NCBI GenBank assembly: GCA_905188025.1 | Contig: CAJJKI010000008.1 | Span: 1-59,247 of the forward strand | Source: an uncultured Eubacteriales bacterium | GTDB lineage: Bacteria > Bacillota_I > Bacilli_A > RF39 > UBA660 | DNA length: 59,247 nt | Direction of reading: 5' to 3' | In this document: in pieces, positions 33,870 to 41,953 of the stretch | Layout: the number at the start of each line of letters is the position of its first letter | Numbering within the stretch: position 1 is the stretch's first letter | Notes under the pieces: model-generated | Databases searched by the model: none | What the model saw: only the letters and a program-made list of their open reading frames with translations | Told to the model about the DNA's origin: nothing | Translations under genes and position numbers: made by a program

Positions 33870-35714
33870 ATGGATGAAAAACAAATGAAAGACGCAAAAG
33901 ATACGCAAGCATCAGCAAAAGCTGCTCACACTGTCGGAAAAGCAGCAGCTACTCACTTTGGTGGTAAAGTAGGAGGAAAAGCCTATGATGCCCTAAGCCA
34001 AACGAAATTGGGTCAAAATCTCGAAAGAAGTTTAGGTAATAATATAAAAAAAAATAAGTTACTAAACAAAGCTGCTAATAAGTTAAATGATTCAGGAGCT
34101 TTAGATGCCACTAACAATCTTATGGATGCTGGTAATGGTAAAGCTGCTAAAAAGCCATCTACACCTACTAAACAAGCCAAAGCCGCTCCAACCCAACCAA
34201 ATGCAAATACACCTGCTCCTAGCCCAAAAGGAATAGAAGCTAATAATGAAGGAACAGGAAAAGCTGCCACCAATGTACTTAAAGTTATCGCAGCAGCGCT
34301 TCCAGTTGGCATAATTATTCTTCCTATTGTTATTTTTGTTGTACTAGTAAGTGTTTTTATTTCAGTCTTTCAACTTTTAGACGTAAATAAAAGCAACCTA
34401 GCCCTAGGTGGTTACTATTCAGTCCGTTGCCCAGAAGTAACTGTAATCTTCGTTGATAAACAAAATGGCTACACAGAAACAGGTAGTAAAACATATTCAT
34501 TAGAAGAGTATGTAGCAGGTGTTATCGCTGGTGAAGTAGCATATTTAGGAAACTATGAAGTAGACAAAGTATATGCCATTGCCGCTAGAAGTTACTTTTT
34601 AACTCATGATGATGGCAACTGTACCATTGAAGCTAGCGATCGTAAACAAGCTTTCCGTGAACTAACAGAAAACCAAAACGATCAAATGGCACTACAAGCC
34701 GCTGAAGAAACAGCTGGTCAAGTACTCCTAAAAAATAATGAAGTATATGGTAGCCAATATGATGCCTTTGCATGTATTGCTGAAGATAGCAATTATTATA
34801 CTATCTCTCAAGGAAATCAAAAAATTCCAAAAGAGTGGGTTGAATCCAGAATAAATAAAGAAAGACATCCTAACTGGTTTATCTGTAATGGTAAAGAGAA
34901 CCTAAGTAACCACCATGGTAATGGTATGAGTCAGTTTGGAGCCTTATATTTAGCTAGTGAAAAAGGTTATACTTATGATGAAATAATATCATTTTACCTT
35001 GGAGATGAAGTAAAGATTAGTTCAAATGGACTAATGACATCAGTTGCTGGTCTAGAAATAAAAAATACTACTAACTCGCAACTACTAACAGCGCCAATCT
35101 CAAATATCTTATCCACTAATGGAGCAACCATTAAAGATATGGATGACTTTATCTACCGTAATGTCACCAAAGCTGGAAAAGGTACTAGAGAAGCCGTAGT
35201 AACTGCAGCAGTATCACAAATAAATTATCTATATGATAATTATAAAGTAAGAGCACCATATTACTGGGGTGGTAACTATCAAAGATATGGTATGCCTAGT
35301 AATCTTGGAGCTAAAACTGTTACCTCATGCTCAAGTACTTCATGTTACTATAACGTAGGATTTGACTGTAGTGGATTTGTCAGTTGGGCTATAAAAAATG
35401 GTGGATATAATCTAAATAGGTTAACTACTGTAGAATTCGATAGCAAATTTTCAAGTAATAGTTGTAACATAAAAGATTCAAATTGTATCGGACAACCTGG
35501 AGACCTCATAAATTCTCGTAAATGCCATGTTCAAATGATTGTCGCTGTAGATGAATCATCCGGAAAATATATGGTTGCCGAATCTACTGGTAGCCTTGGA
35601 GTAGTTATGCGTGAATGGAATATGCATTCAAGCAACTGTGGAAATGCCGAAACACGTATCTTACATATGGATTCATACTACAACAATTCAAATAATGTAG
35701 ATCCCAACTATTAA
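33870..35714 (+). CDS. SpoIID domain + NlpC/P60 cell wall hydrolase of the secretion locus
   Basis: A 614-residue protein. Residues 1-130 are Ala/Lys-rich and cytoplasmic; one helix (about 140-170) spans the membrane. Outside, a SpoIID-type lytic transglycosylase domain (about 190-385) has SLEEYVAGVIAGEV with the catalytic Glu, AIAARSYFL, and NHHGNGMSQFGA. A NlpC/P60 peptidase domain follows (about 440-590) with Cys in FDCSGFVSWAI and His in CHVQMIVAVD. It fills the VirB1 role of opening peptidoglycan, but with SpoIID in place of the usual lysozyme-like domain. Confidence 0.88.
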   Translation: MDEKQMKDAKDTQASAKAAHTVGKAAATHFGGKVGGKAYDALSQTKLGQNLERSLGNNIKKNKLLNKAANKLNDSGALDATNNLMDAGNGKAAKKPSTPTKQAKAAPTQPNANTPAPSPKGIEANNEGTGKAATNVLKVIAAALPVGIIILPIVIFVVLVSVFISVFQLLDVNKSNLALGGYYSVRCPEVTVIFVDKQNGYTETGSKTYSLEEYVAGVIAGEVAYLGNYEVDKVYAIAARSYFLTHDDGNCTIEASDRKQAFRELTENQNDQMALQAAEETAGQVLLKNNEVYGSQYDAFACIAEDSNYYTISQGNQKIPKEWVESRINKERHPNWFICNGKENLSNHHGNGMSQFGALYLASEKGYTYDEIISFYLGDEVKISSNGLMTSVAGLEIKNTTNSQLLTAPISNILSTNGATIKDMDDFIYRNVTKAGKGTREAVVTAAVSQINYLYDNYKVRAPYYWGGNYQRYGMPSNLGAKTVTSCSSTSCYYNVGFDCSGFVSWAIKNGGYNLNRLTTVEFDSKFSSNSCNIKDSNCIGQPGDLINSRKCHVQMIVAVDESSGKYMVAESTGSLGVVMREWNMHSSNCGNAETRILHMDSYYNNSNNVDPNY

Positions 35715-35730
35715 AAGGAGCTAATAATAT

Positions 35731-36456
35731 ATGAAAAAAAGAATAATTTTATTAATAATCGCCGTATTATTAACCACAGGGTGTACATGTGAATATAATT
35801 TAACTATTGATAACAATACCTATCATGAAAAAATAACCTTAACAGGAACAACCAGTGAAGAAATAACTAATTTCAGTAACTCTTGGCAAATTCCTGTTGA
35901 TAAGGATGAATATAATGATATTGGTGGAGATACTAATTCAAATGTTAACATAACTGGAGACATATATGAATATAGTAAAACAGGAAATAATTTAATTTTC
36001 AATTACGACTTTACTACTAGTGGAATTAATAATTCAACTGCTATATCACAGTGCTATAGTAAAGCAACCATCACTGCATATCAAGATTCAATTATTATTT
36101 CTACTAGTGATAAAGTTAATTGCTTTGATAGATATGCTCCATTAACTAACTTAAAAATCAATATTACTACTACTAAACCAGTAAAAAGCCATAATGCTGA
36201 TAGTGTAAATGGTAATACATATACATGGAATGTAAATTCTACTAATGCTAATAACAAACCAATAAATCTACTTATTGATAATAGTAATGCTTCTTCATCA
36301 TCAACAAGCAGCAGTAGTGGAAGTAATTCTAATATCAAGGATAATACCAAAGAAAAAGATTATACATTCTATATCTTTTGTGTCATTATTTTATTAGTTA
36401 TGTTATTAGGATATTTTATCTTTACAAAAATAAAAAAAGATCGTGATGATTTATAA
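35731..36456 (+). CDS. Lipoprotein with C-terminal membrane anchor
   Basis: A 241-residue protein. A lipobox (LLTTGC near residue 18) predicts lipidation, the Thr/Asn/Ser-rich external domain has a Cys pair, a Ser-rich low-complexity linker (about 190-205) follows, and a C-terminal helix with basic tail (residues 215-241) anchors the other end. Being tethered at both ends is unusual. It is in the secretion operon, directly after the hydrolase and before a terminator. The family is unrecognised; it could be an assembly or VirB7/VirB8-like part. Confidence 0.55.
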   Translation: MKKRIILLIIAVLLTTGCTCEYNLTIDNNTYHEKITLTGTTSEEITNFSNSWQIPVDKDEYNDIGGDTNSNVNITGDIYEYSKTGNNLIFNYDFTTSGINNSTAISQCYSKATITAYQDSIIISTSDKVNCFDRYAPLTNLKINITTTKPVKSHNADSVNGNTYTWNVNSTNANNKPINLLIDNSNASSSSTSSSSGSNSNIKDNTKEKDYTFYIFCVIILLVMLLGYFIFTKIKKDRDDL

Positions 36457-36462
36457 CAAGTT

Positions 36463-36487
36463 GGATGAGTAATATCATCCTTTTTCT
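36463..36487 (+). terminator. Terminator after the lipoprotein gene
   Basis: GGATGA (36463-36468) and TCATCC (36475-36480) form a perfect stem, then TTTTTCTT. Confidence 0.75.
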
Positions 36488-36515
36488 TGCTAGATCATTA
36501 TTGTTGTGCTATAAT
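36487..36515 (+). promoter_or_regulatory. virD4 promoter
   Basis: TTGCTA (36487-36492), 17-base spacer, TATAAT (36510-36515) with an extended TG at 36507-36508. It makes virD4 and the FNT gene a separate transcript. Confidence 0.65.
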
Positions 36516-36540
36516 TTTAATTATGAGAGAGGTGTCTTAG

Positions 36541-38766
36541 ATGAAATTTAAAATTGAAGAAAAAGATTTAATTGCCTTTGTAGGTTTTTGTATATTGCTC
36601 TTATATATTTGTGCTATTGGAGTATTAAATTTATCAACTCTAGCAGAAGAAGGACATTTATATGGATTTTTACCATTTAAAGCCTTTACTGGTAAATATA
36701 TCGGAGCTACCATTGTCTTGTTCATTCTTGCTCTTATCGGAGTATTTACTGCCGTAAAATCATACATTTTCGATCGTGAATCTGGTTTCGGATTCAGTAT
36801 TGGTGGTAAAAAGAATAATGGTTATTCTCGTTGGGCTAAGAAGAGTGAAGTAGAAAAACAATTAAAGAAAGTAGACCCTAAAGCATATACTGCTGATGCC
36901 GCTGGTTTAGTAGTTATCAATGATGGTAAAACTTTATGGGTAGATGATGGTGAAGCTCACAATATCGTTATTGGTGCCACTGGATCAGGTAAAACACAAG
37001 CCGTAGTATTCCCAATGGTACAAAGCTTAGCTAAAAAAGGCGAATCAATGATTATTACCGACCCTAAAGGTGAAATTTATGAACAAACTGGTAACATGCT
37101 AAAAGAAAGAGGATACAACATAATTTTATTAAACTTCCGTAATCCTCAACATGGTAATGGATGGAACCCTATGTCCCTACCTTACAAATTATATAAAGAA
37201 GGCGACACTGATAAAGCTATCGAATTACTAGATGACTTAGCCCTAAACATTCTATATGATGAAAAAAGTAGTAATGATCCATTCTGGGAAAAATCAGCTG
37301 CTGATTACTTTACCGGTCTAGCTCTTGGATTATTCGAAGATGCCAAAGAAAATCAAATAAACCTTAATAGTATGAACCTTATGTCAAGTCTTGGAGAAGA
37401 GCGTTTTGGAGGACCAAACAACAACTACATGAAAGAATACTTTAATGCTAAAGATCCTTCAAGACCAGCATATATCAATGCTTCAGGAGTTGTATTTACT
37501 GCTGAAGAAACAAAGCAAGGTGTCCTTGCAACATTTAAACAAAAAGTAAAATTATTCTCATCTCGTGATAACTTATCAGAAATGTTATGCCATAGTGATT
37601 TTGACATGAAAGAAATTGGCCGTCAAAAAACAGCAGTATTCATGATTGTTCAAGATGAAAAGAAAACCCTTCATCCATTAGCAACAATCTTCATCAAACA
37701 ATGCTATGAAACATTAATCGATGTTGCTCAAGAATCTGGAGGAAAACTTCCTTATAGAACAAACTTTATTCTTGATGAGTTTGCTAACATGCCACCATTA
37801 AAAGACGTTACTACCATGGTTACTGCAGCTCGTTCAAGATTAATTAGATTTACCTTTATCATTCAGAACTATGCTCAGTTAACACAAGTATATGGTAAAG
37901 AAAATGCTGAAACAATCAAAGGTAACTGTAACATTACATATCTTATCAGTAGTGAATTAGGAGCCCTTGAAGAATTATCTAAATTATGTGGAGAAGTTAA
38001 ATCTAAAGATAAAGATAAAACAGCTTCAACACCATTAGTAACTGTTAGTGATTTACAAAGATTACAACAATATGAAACCATTAGTTTACGTCTAAGAACA
38101 ATGCCATTTAAAACAAAATTAGTACCTAACTGGAAAATGGACTGGGGTAGAACTTATGATAAAGCTACATATCCAGATCGTCCAAGACAAACTGTAGAAT
38201 TATTTGATATTCGTGAATTTGTTAAAGAACAAAAGAGAAAGAAAGCTGAAGAAATGATGGGAGGCCAAGGAGGAACATTCTCTGGCGGAGGCATGATGAA
38301 TAGAGGAACAAGTCCAATGGGCATGGGTAATCCTATGTTTGGAGGAGTAAATCCATTCGCTATGAACAATCCATTTGACATGAATAACAGTGCTCTAAAT
38401 AGCCCATCTCCATCACCAAGCTCATCTGATAGTAGCTTTAATGTTGATGAATTAGTAAAAAGAATTGATGCTAAAATTGCTGAATTAGAAGAAGAAGAAA
38501 GACAAGAAAAAGAGAAGGAGAAGTCTAAAACAATCGATGTACCTGCTGAACCAACACCAACCCCTGTTACTGCTCCAACTCCAACATCAGTAGTAGACAC
38601 ACCAACACCTGCTCCTGTAAAAGAAGAGACTCCAGTAGTACCAGCTGAAAAAGAAACTCCATCAATTAATATAAATGACTTATCAAAAGAAACAGCAACA
38701 ACTCCAGTAGCAACTAAAGAAGATGATGATGCTTTCTTTGATGACTTCTTTAGTGATGAGGAATAA
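36541..38766 (+). CDS. VirD4/TraG-type coupling ATPase
   Basis: The 741-residue protein would recruit substrates to the secretion channel. Two N-terminal membrane helices (about 13-33 and 60-80) precede the ATPase: Walker A IGATGSGKTQAVVFP, then SMIITDPKGEIYEQTG, Walker B NFILDEFANMPPLKD, and FTFIIQNYAQLTQVYG. The C-terminal ~170 residues are low complexity: a Gly/Met/Asn stretch, a coiled coil, Pro/Thr repeats, and an acidic end DDAFFDDFFSDEE. Coupling proteins usually act with a relaxase, but none is visible here. Confidence 0.9.
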   Translation: MKFKIEEKDLIAFVGFCILLLYICAIGVLNLSTLAEEGHLYGFLPFKAFTGKYIGATIVLFILALIGVFTAVKSYIFDRESGFGFSIGGKKNNGYSRWAKKSEVEKQLKKVDPKAYTADAAGLVVINDGKTLWVDDGEAHNIVIGATGSGKTQAVVFPMVQSLAKKGESMIITDPKGEIYEQTGNMLKERGYNIILLNFRNPQHGNGWNPMSLPYKLYKEGDTDKAIELLDDLALNILYDEKSSNDPFWEKSAADYFTGLALGLFEDAKENQINLNSMNLMSSLGEERFGGPNNNYMKEYFNAKDPSRPAYINASGVVFTAEETKQGVLATFKQKVKLFSSRDNLSEMLCHSDFDMKEIGRQKTAVFMIVQDEKKTLHPLATIFIKQCYETLIDVAQESGGKLPYRTNFILDEFANMPPLKDVTTMVTAARSRLIRFTFIIQNYAQLTQVYGKENAETIKGNCNITYLISSELGALEELSKLCGEVKSKDKDKTASTPLVTVSDLQRLQQYETISLRLRTMPFKTKLVPNWKMDWGRTYDKATYPDRPRQTVELFDIREFVKEQKRKKAEEMMGGQGGTFSGGGMMNRGTSPMGMGNPMFGGVNPFAMNNPFDMNNSALNSPSPSPSSSDSSFNVDELVKRIDAKIAELEEEERQEKEKEKSKTIDVPAEPTPTPVTAPTPTSVVDTPTPAPVKEETPVVPAEKETPSININDLSKETATTPVATKEDDDAFFDDFFSDEE

Positions 38767-38768
38767 TT

Positions 38769-39515
38769 ATGGATATTAATCCTTATTTAGAAACAGCAAA
38801 TAAAAAAATAAATAATAGATCCCTAAAAACATTTATCCTAGCGATTTATGCTGGTGTCTTTATTTCCTTAGCAGCAATTTTATCAACCGTAGCATCTGTA
38901 GAAATAACTAATTATAGTATCGCCAAAATATTATCAGGATTAGTATTCCCGATTGGATTAATTCTTGTAATCTTCTTAAAAACAGAATTATTTACTGGTA
39001 ACTCTTTACTTATAATTCCACTACTAGAACATAAAATAACTATTAAAGAGTTACTTAAAAACTGGTTATTAGTATACCTAGGAAATCTATGTGGAGCCTT
39101 AATCATATCATTACTATTCTTAAATACTCCCTTAAAAGAAATCCTTACTGATAGCCTCATCAAAATAGCCCATACTAAAATATCATATTCTCTAGTAACT
39201 TCTCTAGTACTAGGATTCATGTGTAACTTTCTAGTATGTACAGCTGTATATTTAAGTACTATTGCTAAAGATACCGTAGGTAAAATACTTGTAATTATAA
39301 TCCCTATATTTACCTTTATTGTCCTATCACTAGAGCATAGTGTAGCCAATATGTTTTACCTATCAATAGGATACCTTCTAGATAACACAATCTCAGTTAA
39401 AGACATTCTCTTAAATAACCTATTACCAGTAACCATTGGCAATGTATTAGGAGGCCTTATCCTCGGAGTAACTATCTGGTACTTAAAAGAAAATAACAAC
39501 CCTAAAAGCGTCTAA
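38769..39515 (+). CDS. Formate/nitrite transporter (FNT) family channel
   Basis: A 248-residue protein with six predicted helices and the FNT signatures: ELFTGNSLL in the second helix region, SLVTSLVLGFMCNFLVC, and LEHSVANMFYLSIG, with the central His used for proton-coupled anion transport. It starts two bases after virD4 and probably shares its transcript. Formate, nitrite or another small anion could be the substrate; no linked enzyme gene decides. A terminator overlaps its stop. Confidence 0.85.
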   Translation: MDINPYLETANKKINNRSLKTFILAIYAGVFISLAAILSTVASVEITNYSIAKILSGLVFPIGLILVIFLKTELFTGNSLLIIPLLEHKITIKELLKNWLLVYLGNLCGALIISLLFLNTPLKEILTDSLIKIAHTKISYSLVTSLVLGFMCNFLVCTAVYLSTIAKDTVGKILVIIIPIFTFIVLSLEHSVANMFYLSIGYLLDNTISVKDILLNNLLPVTIGNVLGGLILGVTIWYLKENNNPKSV

Positions 39516-39526
39516 CGCTTTTTTCT
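39504..39526 (+). terminator. Terminator overlapping the FNT stop
   Basis: AAAAGCGT and ACGCTTTT pair around CTA, continuing into a T run. Confidence 0.75.
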
Positions 39527-39662
39527 TTTAATAATTTATAATCCTACCTTTAATCTTTAAACAAATAAAATCCCATAAAAAACTCTTACAAAACACTATA
39601 AAACTAGCCTTTATCACTTATCATAAATATAAAAACATAATATATTAAAGTAGGGTGATATA

Positions 39663-39950
39663 ATGAATGAAATAAGTATCAATAATTTGATCAATCTAAG
39701 TAATCCTAAAATAATAGATATCAGAGATAATTACAGTTATCAACAAGGACATATCAAAAATGCTATAAATATCCCATATTATAGTCTATTATCTAACTAT
39801 TCAATCTATCTAAATAAACAAGATACATACTATTTATATTGTGATTATGGCCATCAAAGTATGGAAATAAGCCGTCGCCTTAATCTATTTGGTTATCACA
39901 CTTTTTATGTCAAAGAAGGCTATTTAGACTTTAAAAATAATCTAAGTTAA
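39663..39950 (+). CDS. Rhodanese-like domain protein
   Basis: A single-domain rhodanese of 95 residues: IDIRDNYSYQQGHIKNAINIPY (CH2A motif), and an active-site loop YCDYGHQSMEISRRLNLFG with the sulfur-accepting Cys, a variant of the usual CxxGxRS. It would move sulfur from a donor to an acceptor or act in signalling. GGTGATATA precedes the ATG. It stands just before rmuC. Confidence 0.88.
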   Translation: MNEISINNLINLSNPKIIDIRDNYSYQQGHIKNAINIPYYSLLSNYSIYLNKQDTYYLYCDYGHQSMEISRRLNLFGYHTFYVKEGYLDFKNNLS

Positions 39951-39978
39951 TGTATAATATAATTAGGTGATAATTAAA

Positions 39979-41037
39979 ATGGAATATATAATAATTGGAC
40001 TACTAGTAGTCATCATAATCTTACTAATAATTTTACTATCAAGAGGTAATAATAACCTAATAGAGCGCCTTGGTCGTGTTGAAACAAATACCGTCAAAGA
40101 ATTATCTTCTTTTAGAAGTGACTTATCAAAAAGCATGAGTGAAGATTTTGAACACTTAGAGGACAAAGTAGAAAAACGTTTACTTCTAATAAATGATAAA
40201 ATGAATGAACGCCTTGATGAAAACTTCAGTAAAACTAATAAAACATTCACAAATGTCCTTGAAAGACTATCAAAAATAGATGAAGCTCAAAAGAAAATAG
40301 ATAGCCTATCTGGAGATATCATATCCCTACAAAGTATCTTAACTGATAAAAAGAGTCGTGGTATTTTTGGAGAAGTTAACCTTAAACATATCCTCTCTAG
40401 TGTCTTCGGAGAAAATAATGAAAAAATCTATCGCTTACAATACACCTTACCAAATACCACTATCGCAGATGCCGTAATCTTCACACCAGAGCCTCTTGGA
40501 ACCGTTGCCATAGATTCAAAATTTCCTCTAGAAAACTATCGACTCATGGTAGATAAAAATAAAAGTACTACCGAGCGTCAACTATATGAAAAACAATTTA
40601 AAATAGACGTTAAAAAACATATCGACGCCATCAGTAGCAAATACATAATCCCAGGAGTTACCTCTAATCAAGCCATCATGTTCTTACCAGCTGAAGCCAT
40701 ATTTGCAGAAATAAACGCCTATCATAATGATCTAGTAGAATATGCTTACAAAAAGAATGTTTGGATAACTTCACCAACAACCCTAATATCTTCACTTACA
40801 ACAATTCAAGTATTACTTAAAAATATGGAACGTGATAAATATGCTAAAGTAGTTCACGAAGAGTTAATTAAACTAGGCATTGAATTCCAAAGGTATAAAG
40901 AACGTTGGGATAAATTATCTAGAAGCATTGATACTGTTACTAAAGATGTCGATGCCCTAAATATTACCTCTGATAAAATAACTAAAAAGTTCGAATCTAT
41001 TAACGACGTAAAATTAGATAATAACTATCTAGAATAA
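39979..41037 (+). CDS. rmuC: RmuC family DNA recombination protein
   Basis: RmuC proteins limit recombination between repeats and have a restriction-endonuclease-like fold. The 352-residue protein has an N-terminal membrane helix (residues 2-20), a coiled coil (about 25-115), and the core with KSRGIFGEVNLKHILSSVFGE, VAIDSKFPLENYRLM and NQAIMFLPAEAIFAEI. I use ATG 39979; the GTG at 39967 is part of the GGTGAT site. TATAAT at 39953-39958 may be its -10. Confidence 0.92.
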   Translation: MEYIIIGLLVVIIILLIILLSRGNNNLIERLGRVETNTVKELSSFRSDLSKSMSEDFEHLEDKVEKRLLLINDKMNERLDENFSKTNKTFTNVLERLSKIDEAQKKIDSLSGDIISLQSILTDKKSRGIFGEVNLKHILSSVFGENNEKIYRLQYTLPNTTIADAVIFTPEPLGTVAIDSKFPLENYRLMVDKNKSTTERQLYEKQFKIDVKKHIDAISSKYIIPGVTSNQAIMFLPAEAIFAEINAYHNDLVEYAYKKNVWITSPTTLISSLTTIQVLLKNMERDKYAKVVHEELIKLGIEFQRYKERWDKLSRSIDTVTKDVDALNITSDKITKKFESINDVKLDNNYLE

Positions 41038-41103
41038 ACATAGATATAACTATTTACAATAATAAAATATGAGTCATTTGAATACACTATTATAGGTGAT
41101 TTA

Positions 41104-41325
41104 ATGACCCGTATTTTTTTCTTTTTATTTGGCTTTGGTCTTATGACATTAGGATTTGTCTATATCATATTATATTTAAATTTACTAAATACTGGGTATA
41201 CTTTCCCTGAATATGTTAACTTTATAATTAATAGAGTAGAGTGCTATTTCACAATAGTAGGCTTTATAATTATAAATCTATCCCTCTATTTAAAAGGAGA
41301 TAAAAAATATGGACTACATATATGA
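41104..41325 (+). CDS. Small two-helix membrane protein, function unknown
   Basis: The 73-residue protein has two predicted helices (about residues 3-28 and 46-64) and a basic tail KGDKKYGLHI. I do not recognise it. It has an AGGTGAT site 4 bases before ATG and overlaps the next gene by 17 bases, so both are probably expressed together. Confidence 0.6.
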   Translation: MTRIFFFLFGFGLMTLGFVYIILYLNLLNTGYTFPEYVNFIINRVECYFTIVGFIIINLSLYLKGDKKYGLHI

Positions 41326-41899
41326 TATTGTATTAAATTTTCAAGAAGAATATTATGATTTTTATGAATGGAAATCTACTGATAAAATAATTAATGTAAA
41401 TAGACTTCCTATATATAAAGTATCTAATGAAAGTTATCTAACTATTAAAAATAGCTATACTACTATTGATAAATCATCTCTTCCTAAACAAAATAAAATG
41501 TTCTTACTAACTAATGATATTGAAGTAATGGCCTTAATAGTAGATAATACTGGTAAAGTATTAAAAAAGAGTAGTCTTCTTTTTGAAGAGTCAGATGATA
41601 TTCTAGAAGACAAAGAATTAATTAAATCAATAGATCTAAAATATACTATTAATAAAAAGAATAAACTTCCTAGTATCAGTAGACTATCCCAAGAAAAAAC
41701 TACTTATCTATCTAATTATTTAAAAAATATTGATCCTACTAAAGATGAATATTTATTAAAATATATTTATTATGAATTACACCAACAAGAAGAGCCTGAT
41801 CCTAAAAAGATATATACTTCCTTACTCGATTTATCCAAAACCAATCCCACTAAACTATACACCTCAATAAAGCAAGTTAACTTAGAATTAAAAAGATAA
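41309..41899 (+). CDS. YjbA/UPF0736-like (DUF3603) protein
   Basis: A 196-residue soluble protein. Its start YIYDIVLNFQEEYYDFYEWKSTDKIINVNRLPIYKV matches the pattern I recall for the Bacillus YjbA family (Y-x-D-x-W-x-N...F-x-EW-x-x-D...VPLLKV), and the middle MFLLTNDIEVMALIVDNTGKVLKKSSLLFEE aligns with the family's second segment. Function is unknown. GGAGAT precedes the start. It is convergent with prsA across a shared terminator. Confidence 0.65.
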   Translation: MDYIYDIVLNFQEEYYDFYEWKSTDKIINVNRLPIYKVSNESYLTIKNSYTTIDKSSLPKQNKMFLLTNDIEVMALIVDNTGKVLKKSSLLFEESDDILEDKELIKSIDLKYTINKKNKLPSISRLSQEKTTYLSNYLKNIDPTKDEYLLKYIYYELHQQEEPDPKKIYTSLLDLSKTNPTKLYTSIKQVNLELKR

Positions 41900-41912
41900 T
41901 TTTTATACAAGA

Positions 41913-41950
41913 AAAAAGCCTTAGACGATTAATTCGTCATAAGACTTTTG
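41913..41950 (+). terminator. Shared terminator, YjbA-like gene and prsA
   Basis: AAAAGCCTTA and TAAGACTTTT pair with one mismatch and enclose a perfect GACGA/TCGTC hairpin. A/T tails on both sides make it work in both directions. Confidence 0.75.
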
Positions 41951-41953
41951 TTT

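Noticed and set aside
38154..38600. Minus-strand ORF opposite the virD4 tail
   Set aside because: It is Ser/Gly/Val-rich only because it mirrors the low-complexity + strand; it has no start signal.
27814..39515. Calling the secretion locus an integrative conjugative element
   Set aside because: No integrase, relaxase, attachment repeats or change in neighbouring gene type is visible; flanks are ordinary chromosomal genes.
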